From contig JAEDAG010000001.1 in NCBI GenBank assembly GCA_017309015.1, forward strand, positions 48,924-112,923: 64,000 bases of DNA. The letters are read 5' to 3'. Position 1 is the stretch's first letter. Each line of letters opens with the position of its first letter. The notes under the pieces were generated by a model. It did not search any database, was not told the origin of the DNA, and saw only the letters and a program-made list of their open reading frames with translations. A program made the translations under genes and the position numbers. The DNA is from Faecalicatena absiana. GTDB taxonomy: Bacteria; Bacillota; Bacilli; Lactobacillales; Lactobacillaceae. This document shows, in pieces, positions 51,321 to 58,718 of the stretch.

Positions 51321-52676
51321 ATGACTATTAAATCCAATATCGCGACCTTGGCCGGCCGCTCCTCATACTGGTTCCTTCACAACGTTTTAAAGGGCGGGAC
51401 CAGCTTCCCAGGCAAGCTTGCCATGCAGATCGACCCCGATGTCCTGCAGCAGCTTGGCCGGGACTATGAAACGATCATCGTCACCGGGACCAACGGCAAG
51501 ACCATGACCACGGCTTTGATTACCCAGACTTTGCGGGAAAAGTACGGCGACATCCTGACCAACCCTTCCGGCTCCAACATGGCCCAGGGGATCGTGACCG
51601 CCTTTTTGGCCCACAAGAGCAAGAAAGGCAGCCGCAAGCTGGCCGTTCTGGAAGTCGATGAAGCCAACGTCAAGCGCGTTACCCAGCTGGTCCACCCAGT
51701 TGCTTTCGTCTTGACCAACATTTTCCGCGACCAGATGGACCGCTACGGCGAAATCTACACGACCTATGAAAAGATCGTCGACGGGATCAAGCTGGCTCCT
51801 GACGCCAAGATCATCGCCAACGGGGATGCCAGCATCTTCTCTTCCGTTGATCTGCCAAACCCCAAAGTCTTCTTTGGCTTTGAGACCAGCCAGGACAAGC
51901 CGCAAAACGACCTGAAGGCCGCGGTCAACACCGACGGCGTCCTGTGCCCAAAGTGCAACCACATCCTGCACTACCACTGCATCTCCTATGCCAACCTGGG
52001 CGACTTCTTCTGCCCAAGCTGCGGCTACGAGCGGCCAAAGCTGGCCTACAAGCTGGAAAAGATCAGCGAGCAGACCCCCAGCCGGATCCGCTTCACCATC
52101 GAAGGGCAGGAATTTTCCGTCAATATCGGCGGGACCTACAATATCTACAATGCCTTGGCCGCTTTCGCGACGGCCAGCGAATTTGGCGTTTCCGCGAGCG
52201 AGATCGCGGATGCTTTTGCCAAGAACAAGCGGATTTTCGGCCGTCAGGAACTGATCAATTACGCGGGCAAGCAGATTGAGATCATCCTGGTCAAGAACCC
52301 AGTCGGCTTAAACGAGGTTTTGAGCCTCCTGAACACGGAGCAGGACCACTACACCCTAGCCGCCCTCCTCAACGCCCACCACGCTGACGGGATCGACACC
52401 AGCTGGATCTGGGACGGAAACTTCGAAAGCCTGAACAAGGAGCAGATCGACCAGATCATCGTCGGCGGCGAGCGCCATAAGGACATGCACTTGCGTCTGG
52501 AAGTTGCCGGGCTTGACCCGGACAAGATGATCACGGAGCCGGACTTTGACCAGCTCCTCACTGCCTTCAAGCAGGCGCCAAACGACAAGATCTACATCCT
52601 GTCAACCTACACCGCCATGCTGCACCTGCGCCAGGTCTTTGCCGACAAGGGCGTGCTTAAGCGGCGGATCAACTAA
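51321..52676 (+). CDS. murT: Lipid II isoglutaminyl synthase subunit MurT
   Basis: With GatD, MurT amidates the D-glutamate of lipid II. The 451 residues have the Mur-ligase ATP loop VTGTNGKTMTT near 56-66. The MurT-specific zinc ribbon follows, with Cys pairs CPKC and CPSC near 209-236. The C-terminal DUF1727 domain would bind GatD. The ATG follows AAGGAAG. In most Firmicutes gatD follows within a few bases. Here the gene is followed by a terminator-like repeat and an opposite-strand gene, so gatD is not linked. Confidence 0.93.
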   Translation: MTIKSNIATLAGRSSYWFLHNVLKGGTSFPGKLAMQIDPDVLQQLGRDYETIIVTGTNGKTMTTALITQTLREKYGDILTNPSGSNMAQGIVTAFLAHKSKKGSRKLAVLEVDEANVKRVTQLVHPVAFVLTNIFRDQMDRYGEIYTTYEKIVDGIKLAPDAKIIANGDASIFSSVDLPNPKVFFGFETSQDKPQNDLKAAVNTDGVLCPKCNHILHYHCISYANLGDFFCPSCGYERPKLAYKLEKISEQTPSRIRFTIEGQEFSVNIGGTYNIYNALAAFATASEFGVSASEIADAFAKNKRIFGRQELINYAGKQIEIILVKNPVGLNEVLSLLNTEQDHYTLAALLNAHHADGIDTSWIWDGNFESLNKEQIDQIIVGGERHKDMHLRLEVAGLDPDKMITEPDFDQLLTAFKQAPNDKIYILSTYTAMLHLRQVFADKGVLKRRIN

Positions 52677-52687
52677 AGCAAGCAAGA

Positions 52688-52780
52688 GTCTGGCAAAAAA
52701 TCTAACGAATAAAAAGACTTCTAGAAGTGAAATAACTTCTGGAAGTCTTTTTATGTATCTCAAAAGTACTCTACTGTCGC
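52688..52780. repeat. Intergenic repeat, copy A, with murT terminator
   Basis: Begins GTCTGGCAAAAAA, then TCTAACGAATAAAAA, a hairpin (GACTTCTAGAAGT/ACTTCTGGAAGTC, 52716-52747) with TTTTTA after it, then TATCTCAAAAGTACTCTACTG. Copy B at 60930-61053 has the same order of parts with about 29 extra bases and paired base changes in the hairpin. The hairpin should terminate murT. Confidence 0.75.
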
Positions 52781-52784
52781 ATTA

Positions 52785-53054
52785 TCAGATCGCGGTCGTG
52801 GCCACGGCGATCAGGTTGATCAAGGCCAGGAGCAGGGCAGCAATCGTCACCGCCTTGAAAGTAGCGTTGGACTGGCCGCGCATGGCCGTAACGAGCCACA
52901 AGAGTCCTTCTAAGGCCGCCACGCCCAGGGAAGCAAACAGGGTCAACAGAAACAGGGGCATCAGGCGGCTGTTCATCTGCCCGAGCAGGATCAAGATCCC
53001 GGCGTACAGAACGCCGCAGGCGCCCAATTTTTCCTTGGTGGTCAGTTTTTTCAT
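52785..53054 (-). CDS. Small membrane protein, function unknown
   Basis: An 89-residue protein with three hydrophobic helices (about 10-26, 33-58 and 66-88) and a short basic N-terminus MKKLTTKEK. I do not recognise a family. It lies 18 bases after the serine hydrolase gene on the same strand, with a GAGG ribosome site, so the two are probably cotranscribed. It ends inside the flank of repeat copy A. Confidence 0.7.
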   Translation of the reverse strand: MKKLTTKEKLGACGVLYAGILILLGQMNSRLMPLFLLTLFASLGVAALEGLLWLVTAMRGQSNATFKAVTIAALLLALINLIAVATTAI

Positions 53055-53072
53055 CGCTTGGTCCTCGTCTTT

Positions 53073-54080
53073 CTACTTGTTTTCCGCCAAAAAGCTGTTG
53101 ATGATCCGGCTGCGCATGGTCAAAAAGATTTGGTTGTGCCGGCTGGGGTGGACCCGGTTGGTCAGCATGACCAAGCCGGACTGCTTGACGCGGTCGTACA
53201 TGATCAAAGTGCCGGTAAAGCCGGTGTGGTAGATGAGCGGGTACTTGTCCTGGGGATCAAAGACCAGGTTCCAGCCCCAGGCGCGCGGCTGCAGGCCATT
53301 AGGCGTGCGCACGGCATAGAGCTGGGCAATCGCGTCCTGGCTGATCGGAAGCAGGCTTGGATTCACACCCGTATAGGCCTGGCCCATCAAGACCAGGTCC
53401 TTGACCGTTGAAAACAGGCCGGCCGACCCGCAGCGCGCTCCTAGCTGGCGGGCCTTGGGGTCATGCACGATCCCCTGCAGAACCGTTCCGTTGACCAGTT
53501 CCGTAGGCACGCACTCTTGCCGGTCAGGGTGAAAAGTGGTCTCAGTCAGGCCGGCTGGACGAAAGATCATGTCCGCCGCGGCCGTTTGCACCGGCTGGCC
53601 CAAAATCCGCTCAACAACCAAGCCCAGCAAGACGAAATTGGTGTCAGCATAGCGGACGACGCTTTCAAACTCATCCGTCACCGGCAGGCCCACAATCGCC
53701 TTCAGCAGATCCTCCCCGCTCAGGCTGGAGCGGTTGGGAATCCAGCCCCTGATCCCCGAGGTATGGGTCAGCAGGTGCCAAAGGCGGACCCGATCGTCGC
53801 CAAATTCCGGGACGTACTTGGTCAGGCAGTCGTCAAAACTGACCCGCCCCTCTTCATACAGCTTTAAAAGGACCGCCCCCGTAGCCAGGACCTTGGTGCA
53901 GGAAGCCAGGTCATAGACGGCAAAGGGACTCAGCTGGGTCTTTTGGGGATAGAGCGCGGCAAAGCCTACAGTTGAGGCAAAGACCTGGTCACCCTTCATA
54001 AAGGCATAGTTGACGCCAGGCACGATTCTTTCCGATACCAGGGACTCGATCAGGTTTTGGGTCTTAGGAAAATTGATCAT
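53073..54080 (-). CDS. Serine hydrolase, class C beta-lactamase-like
   Basis: A beta-lactamase/transpeptidase-like fold protein of 335 residues without a signal peptide. The nucleophile motif is SCTK near 65 (DLASCTKVLATGA). The Tyr-containing motif YADTN is near 154, and the KTG-equivalent HTGFTG is near 300. Such proteins in lactobacilli are esterases, D-peptidases or unknown and do not by themselves show antibiotic resistance. The lack of an export signal suggests a cytoplasmic role. Confidence 0.85.
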   Translation of the reverse strand: MINFPKTQNLIESLVSERIVPGVNYAFMKGDQVFASTVGFAALYPQKTQLSPFAVYDLASCTKVLATGAVLLKLYEEGRVSFDDCLTKYVPEFGDDRVRLWHLLTHTSGIRGWIPNRSSLSGEDLLKAIVGLPVTDEFESVVRYADTNFVLLGLVVERILGQPVQTAAADMIFRPAGLTETTFHPDRQECVPTELVNGTVLQGIVHDPKARQLGARCGSAGLFSTVKDLVLMGQAYTGVNPSLLPISQDAIAQLYAVRTPNGLQPRAWGWNLVFDPQDKYPLIYHTGFTGTLIMYDRVKQSGLVMLTNRVHPSRHNQIFLTMRSRIINSFLAENK

Positions 54081-54158
54081 GAAACCACCCTTCTCAATAA
54101 CAATCTACAGGTTATTATAGAGTAAGCAGAATTTTTTTGGAAAAAGTTTGGAAAAAAT

Positions 54159-54187
54159 TTGACAAATAAGTCAAAGAAGCGCACAAT
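54159..54187 (+). promoter_or_regulatory. Promoter of the tRNA pair
   Basis: TTGACA at 54159-54164 with a 17-base spacer to CACAAT at 54182-54187. The -10 is poor, but the position is right: the first tRNA starts about 20 bases on. Confidence 0.55.
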
Positions 54188-54207
54188 AAAACATGTCGGT
54201 TATGACT

Positions 54208-54279
54208 CGCCCGTTGGTCAAGTGGTTAAGACGCTACCCTCTCAAGGTGGAGTCATGAGTTCAATTCTCGTACGGGTGA
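54208..54279 (+). tRNA. tRNA-Glu (anticodon CUC)
   Basis: A 72-base cloverleaf. The acceptor CGCCCGT pairs with ACGGGTG (one G-U). The D arm is GTC...GAC, and the anticodon stem CTACC/GGTGG carries the loop CTCTCAA with anticodon CUC. The T arm has GAGTTCAATTC. The body matches bacterial tRNA-Glu. CCA is not encoded. The anticodon reads GAG only. Confidence 0.93.
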
Positions 54280-54284
54280 TTTAC

Positions 54285-54357
54285 TGCGATGTAGCCAAAT
54301 CGGTAAGGCAGTGGACTCTGAATCCATAATGTTCCGGTTCGAGCCCGGACATCGCAA
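54285..54357 (+). tRNA. tRNA-Gln (anticodon CUG)
   Basis: A 73-base cloverleaf five bases after tRNA-Glu. The acceptor is TGCGATG/CATCGCA, the D arm GCC...GGC, and the anticodon stem GTGGA/TCCAT has the loop CTCTGAA with anticodon CUG. The T arm is CCGGTTCGAGCCCGG. CCA is not encoded. It reads CAG only. Confidence 0.92.
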
Positions 54358-54364
54358 TAATCAG

Positions 54365-54397
54365 AAAAGCCAAGCTTCCTCGAAGCTTGGCTTTTTT
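54365..54397. terminator. Bidirectional terminator after the tRNA pair
   Basis: AAAGCCAAGCTTC and GAAGCTTGGCTTT pair around CTC with T runs in both directions. It ends the tRNA transcript and the minus-strand peptide-binding protein gene. Confidence 0.92.
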
Positions 54398-54418
54398 GCT
54401 GCTTGTTATTTTTTCGCT

Positions 54419-56020
54419 CTACTTGCTGACATAGGCCTTCTTGAAGTTCCATTCGCTGCGGTTGCAGACCCAGCCCTTGACGCTTGGCCGGATCAGCCAG
54501 GCATCGTCTTCATAGTAGATCGGAACGACCCCGGCATCGCTGAGCAGGATGCTTTCGGCCTCGCTCATGTCCTTCATGCGGGCGGCTTGGTCATTCGTGT
54601 CCTTGGAGGCCGCGATCAGCTGGTCATAGCGGCTGTTCTTCCAGGAGCCGTAGTTGGAGGCGTTGCTGCTGGTCAGCAGTTCCAGGAAGGAAATCGGGTC
54701 GCCGAAGTCGGCAATCCAATCTGACCCGCAGAGCTGGAACTTGCCGGATTCCCGCCGGGCCAGCCGGGTCTTGAACGGCACGCTGGTCACGGTTATTTTC
54801 AAGCCGGGCAATTTGGTCTCCAGCATGCTCTGCAGCGCCTCCCCGGTCTTCTTGGCACTGTCGCTGTCGCTGGTCAGCAGGTTTAGGGTCATCCCGCTCT
54901 TGCCCAGTTCGCTTAAGCCTTTTTGCCAGTATTCCTTGGCCAGGCTTGGCTGGTACTTATACAGCTTCTTGGCTGACGGTGAGATCAAGCTGGTATAGTC
55001 CTGCCCCTTGACGCTCGTCAGCCCCTTGGCCGTATACGTGCTGGCCGCCTGGTTGTTCCCGCCCAGGATCCTGACCAGGTCCTCCCGGTTGATAGCCAGG
55101 GAGATGGCCTTGCGGATATTGCTGCTGGCCAGGTTAGGATTCTTTTCGTTCAGCTCCAGGTAGTAGGTCCCGCCGTTGGCCAGGCTGTAATAGCCGCTCT
55201 TGCCCTTAAACTGCTTGGTCAAGTTGGAGTCCAGGCCTAAAGCATCGATCTTCTTTGACTCATAGAGGTTGTAGGCGGTCGATGCCGTCTTGTTGACCGT
55301 GAAGCTGATCTGGTCCAGCTTGACCTGGTCCTTGTCCCAGTAGTCCGGGTTCTTGACCAGCTTCCAGGACAGGTTGCTCCCGCTCCAGCCTTTTTGCAGG
55401 AAAGGCCCGTTGTAGGCCATGTACTTGGAGGCCGTCCCGTACTTGTCGCCGTATTTCCTGATGGCTCGCTCCTCTTGCGGGAAGAAGACCGGAAAGGCCA
55501 TCAGATCCTTAAAATAGGCCATCCGCTTCTCCAAAGTGACTACCAGCTGGTATTTGCCCACAGCCTTGATCCCGAGGCTGGAAACCGGCTTTTTGCCGTT
55601 TTGAATGGCATCGGCATTCTTGATCCCGGAAAACAGGTAGGCATACTCAGCCTCGGTCTTGGGATTGACCGTCCGCCGCCAGGAGTAGACGAAATCCTTG
55701 GCAGTCACTGGAGTGCCGTCATTCCACTTGGACTTGCGAAGCTTGAAGACGTAGGTCAAGCCATCCTTGGAAACCTTGGCGCTGGTGGCCAGTCCTGGCT
55801 CTTGCCCCTGCTTGACGTTGCGGTAGAGCCCCTCCATGGAGTTGATCATCTGCGTGAAGCTGACCACGTCCGTGGCCTTGGACGGATCCATCGTGGTAAT
55901 TTCCCCGCCAACCGACCAGTTCAGGTCCTGTTCATTCTTGGTGCTCTGCTTTTGGCTGCAGGCGCTTAAGGCCAAAGCGGCCAAGGCAACCCCAGTCAAG
56001 GCAAATCTTCTCGATGACAT
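54419..56020 (-). CDS. oppA: Oligopeptide ABC transporter substrate-binding lipoprotein
   Basis: A family 5 solute-binding protein. I start at MSSRRFALTGVALAALALSAC, since GGGGGA precedes it; the longer frame starts in the leader. The signal peptide ends in the lipobox LSAC with the lipidated Cys at 21. The 533 residues include WSVGGEITTMDPSKATDVVS near 38 and the SBP_bac_5 stretch GTPVTAKDFVYSWRRTVNPKTEAEYAYLF near 105. No permease or ATPase genes are adjacent, so it is an orphan binding protein that must use an Opp system encoded elsewhere. Confidence 0.92.
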   Translation of the reverse strand: MSSRRFALTGVALAALALSACSQKQSTKNEQDLNWSVGGEITTMDPSKATDVVSFTQMINSMEGLYRNVKQGQEPGLATSAKVSKDGLTYVFKLRKSKWNDGTPVTAKDFVYSWRRTVNPKTEAEYAYLFSGIKNADAIQNGKKPVSSLGIKAVGKYQLVVTLEKRMAYFKDLMAFPVFFPQEERAIRKYGDKYGTASKYMAYNGPFLQKGWSGSNLSWKLVKNPDYWDKDQVKLDQISFTVNKTASTAYNLYESKKIDALGLDSNLTKQFKGKSGYYSLANGGTYYLELNEKNPNLASSNIRKAISLAINREDLVRILGGNNQAASTYTAKGLTSVKGQDYTSLISPSAKKLYKYQPSLAKEYWQKGLSELGKSGMTLNLLTSDSDSAKKTGEALQSMLETKLPGLKITVTSVPFKTRLARRESGKFQLCGSDWIADFGDPISFLELLTSSNASNYGSWKNSRYDQLIAASKDTNDQAARMKDMSEAESILLSDAGVVPIYYEDDAWLIRPSVKGWVCNRSEWNFKKAYVSK

Positions 56021-56527
56021 TTTAATCCCCCCTATACGTTGCATAAGTACCGCGCTTAATGTTAGCGCATACATTCTCGTCACTTTAAATTTTAGCACTA
56101 GTCCTCATTCTTTTATCATGTCAAACGCAAAAAAGGACCAAATCCGGAATTTGTTGCAAAACAAAAGCAGCATCCCCCTCTCACCAAGGGATGCTGCTTT
56201 GCCTGGCTGATCGCTGCAGCCAATCGTAAATTAGTTTTAGTTTTTAGATAGCGCTTAGTGCAGTTGTTCCTCAATAAATCCAACCCCACCTCACAAGTTC
56301 AATTGTAGCTGGATTTATAATTAAAGCAATCCACATAAAAAAATCAAAAGGCGGTCAAAAAGAAATTAAGCGTTTCAATTTTTTGCACGACCTGAATAAT
56401 GGCGAAAATGACAGCCGTTACACTTTTTGCTAAAAATTTCTCCCTAAAATTCCCGTCATGCATAAGCAAAATTTAGAACCATGCAAAAAGAGCGAAGGCA
56501 AATGCCTTCGCTCTTTCGCGGCCAGGA
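56021..56527 (-). other. oppA upstream region, 507 bp without a gene
   Basis: On the minus strand an extended -10 TG-C-TAAAAT at 56089-56097 probably starts oppA, and a small hairpin (GCGCT/AGCGC) follows in its leader. Further up, AGCAGCATCCC and GGGATGCTGCT pair (56166-56197), followed on the minus strand by TTTTGTTTT, a terminator-like hairpin that ends nothing I can identify. At 56485-56516 is the pgi terminator. The AT-rich rest (56220-56480) shows nothing I recognise. Confidence 0.55.
56485..56516 (-). terminator. Terminator of pgi
   Basis: On the minus strand AAAGAGCGAAGGCA and TGCCTTCGCTCTTT form a 14-bp stem followed by T, just after the pgi stop. Confidence 0.92.
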
Positions 56528-57868
56528 TTACAGACGGCTGGTCAGTTCGTCGTGCAGGTCTTCGTAGCCTGGCTTGTTAAGCAGACCAAACATGTTGCGC
56601 TTGTAAGCTTCAACACCTGGCTGGTTGAATGGGTTGATCCCGTTCAGGTAGCCTGAGATGGCTACTGACAGTTCGAACCAGTAGATCAGGTAGCCCAAAG
56701 TATGTTCGCTTTGGTCAGCAATGTTGACCGTCATAACTGGCACGCCGCCGTCGGTGTGGGCCAGGACAACGCCTTCGTAGGCGCGGTCGTTGACGTAGTT
56801 CATGGTCTTGCCTTCCAGGAAGTTCAATTGGTCAAGGTTTTCCTTGTCGCCTGGGATAGCAACGTCAGCCCGTGGGCCAGCCACGCGGACAACGGTTTCC
56901 ATCAAGTTGCGGCGGCCTTCTTGGATGTATTGGCCCAGTGAGTGCAGGTCAGTGGTGAAGTTGGCGCTTGATGGGTAGATCCCCTTCTGGTCCTTGCCTT
57001 CTGATTCACCCATCAATTGCTTCCACCATTCGCCAAACATTCTGATGGTTGGTTCGTAGTTTTCAAGCAATTCAGTGGTGAAGCCCTTGCGGTAAAGGAT
57101 GTTTCTCAAAGCAGCGTATTGGTAAGGAGAATCCTTGCTTACGTCAGTGTCAGTGTAAGCGGCCCGGGCGTCAGCAGCACCTTGCATCAATTCGTCGATG
57201 TTGGCGCCGGAAACGGCAATTGGGAGCAAGCCAACGGCTGACAAGACGCTGAAGCGGCCACCAACGTCATCTGGAACTACGAATTCTTCATAGCCTTCAG
57301 CGTCGGCTTCAGTCTTCAAGGCACCCTTCTTGCGGTCAGTAGTTGCGTAGATCCGCTTTGCGGCTTCTTCCTTGCCGTACTTTTCGATCAGCTTGGCCTT
57401 CAAGACGCGGAAGGCAACTGATGGTTCAGTAGTGGTACCTGACTTGGAGATGATGTTCAAGGAGAAGTCCTTGTCGCCCAGCCAGTTGATCAAGTCTGAC
57501 AGGTAAGTGCCTGACAGGCTGTTGCCGCAAAAGACAACCTTTGGATAGTCGCTCTTTTCAGCCATGTAGAATGATGAGTTCAAGAATTCGATAGAAGCTT
57601 GGGCACCCAAGTATGAGCCACCAATCCCGATCCCGATCAAGACGTCTGAGTCGCTTTGGATCTTCTTAGCGGCCTTCTTGATGCGGGCGAATTCGTCCTT
57701 GTCATAGTCTACTGGCAGGTTGAGCCAGCCACGGAAGTCGTTGCCGGCACCAGTGCCTTCACGCAATTCCTTATCTGCGGCGTCAACCATTGCTTGCATT
57801 TCCTTAAGTTCGTTTTCGTGAACGAAAGGAGTCAATTTACTGCTGTCAAAACTAACTACACTATTCAT
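56528..57868 (-). CDS. pgi: Glucose-6-phosphate isomerase
   Basis: Interconverts glucose-6-phosphate and fructose-6-phosphate. The 446 residues are the short Firmicutes form, with [11 protein letters not shown] near 80, [10 protein letters not shown] near 140 and [15 protein letters not shown] near 311. Lys near the end ([14 protein letters not shown]) is the catalytic base. The codons are strongly biased, as expected of a highly expressed glycolytic gene. GGAAGC precedes the ATG. It stands alone with its terminator. Confidence 0.97.
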   Translation of the reverse strand: MNSVVSFDSSKLTPFVHENELKEMQAMVDAADKELREGTGAGNDFRGWLNLPVDYDKDEFARIKKAAKKIQSDSDVLIGIGIGGSYLGAQASIEFLNSSFYMAEKSDYPKVVFCGNSLSGTYLSDLINWLGDKDFSLNIISKSGTTTEPSVAFRVLKAKLIEKYGKEEAAKRIYATTDRKKGALKTEADAEGYEEFVVPDDVGGRFSVLSAVGLLPIAVSGANIDELMQGAADARAAYTDTDVSKDSPYQYAALRNILYRKGFTTELLENYEPTIRMFGEWWKQLMGESEGKDQKGIYPSSANFTTDLHSLGQYIQEGRRNLMETVVRVAGPRADVAIPGDKENLDQLNFLEGKTMNYVNDRAYEGVVLAHTDGGVPVMTVNIADQSEHTLGYLIYWFELSVAISGYLNGINPFNQPGVEAYKRNMFGLLNKPGYEDLHDELTSRL

Positions 57869-57942
57869 GTTTCAGCTTCCTTACTAGAAAATGTTAAATA
57901 AATCATTCACAAGATAATAATATCATTGTTACCCTTTCATTG

Positions 57943-58572
57943 CTAGTGCTTATCGCTTTTTTTGCCTGAATTTAACAAAACCAGCAATGCATAGAGCCCA
58001 TACCCCAATAGTACACCGCATGCATAAAAAAAAACATCATCAACGTCTGAAACTCCAGTTATCAGCAAAAATTGCAAGAACTCAATCATGACTGATGAGC
58101 AGACGCCTAAGAAGAAGACCTGCCAGAGGCAGTGCTTTTTCCTGAGAACATTGGGCATTAAGGCACCAAATGGGACAAAGGCCAGGACGTTGCCAAAGGA
58201 GTTGTAGTAAAAGTCGACCTTGCTTTGGGCATAGATCAGTTTCCAGGTATTCTTCATAAAGACCAGGTTGATATTGGTCGGGGACCGGTGCCAGTGGAAA
58301 TCGAGCTCCCAAGGAAAGTAGGAGGAGCGAAAAGTCGTCAGCATCAAGACCAGGAGGAAGTAAAAGACGAAGACCCACAAGCCGAATTCGGATTTGACCG
58401 TCCGCCGCCTTCTAATGGCCAGCAGCCAGATCAAGCGGAGGATGGCAAAGATCAAGAAATAGAACAGGGTCTTGTCCAGGCCCTGAAAGGTCAGCTTGAC
58501 CAAAGGAAAGTGGTTGATCCTGGTCGCGTACTGGCTGGCTAGAAAATTGTAAAGTGATCCTAAAAATAGCAT
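57943..58572 (-). CDS. VanZ family membrane protein
   Basis: A 209-residue membrane protein with about five helices. It has the VanZ-like stretch NVLAFVPFGALMPNVLRKKHCLWQVFFLGVCSSVMIEFLQFLL near 125-170, and acidic GVSDVDDVFFYACGVLLGY near 175. The family is named for a teicoplanin-resistance accessory protein, but most members have no known role. The gene is divergent from the LtaS-type gene, sharing its upstream region, which contains a TATAAT on the minus strand at about 58604-58609. Confidence 0.85.
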   Translation of the reverse strand: MLFLGSLYNFLASQYATRINHFPLVKLTFQGLDKTLFYFLIFAILRLIWLLAIRRRRTVKSEFGLWVFVFYFLLVLMLTTFRSSYFPWELDFHWHRSPTNINLVFMKNTWKLIYAQSKVDFYYNSFGNVLAFVPFGALMPNVLRKKHCLWQVFFLGVCSSVMIEFLQFLLITGVSDVDDVFFYACGVLLGYGLYALLVLLNSGKKSDKH

Positions 58573-58718
58573 GATTGTGGTCCCATCTCTATTGTTTTCC
58601 TCAATTATACAAGTTTTACGGGGACAAAAATTTAAAGAAAGTCCTAACTCTCAGGAAAAGTTTGTCTAATTTTGCCGCAACCTTTAAAATTAAGAAGGAT
58701 AAAAGGAGAACAAATATT

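Noticed and set aside
52546..53232. 228-residue frame on the plus strand
   Set aside because: It runs through the end of murT in another frame, repeat A and antisense to two minus-strand genes, with Ser/Arg-rich low complexity.
56160..56215. Possible riboswitch before oppA
   Set aside because: No T-box core, SAM, lysine or other known motif is visible; only a single hairpin is supported.
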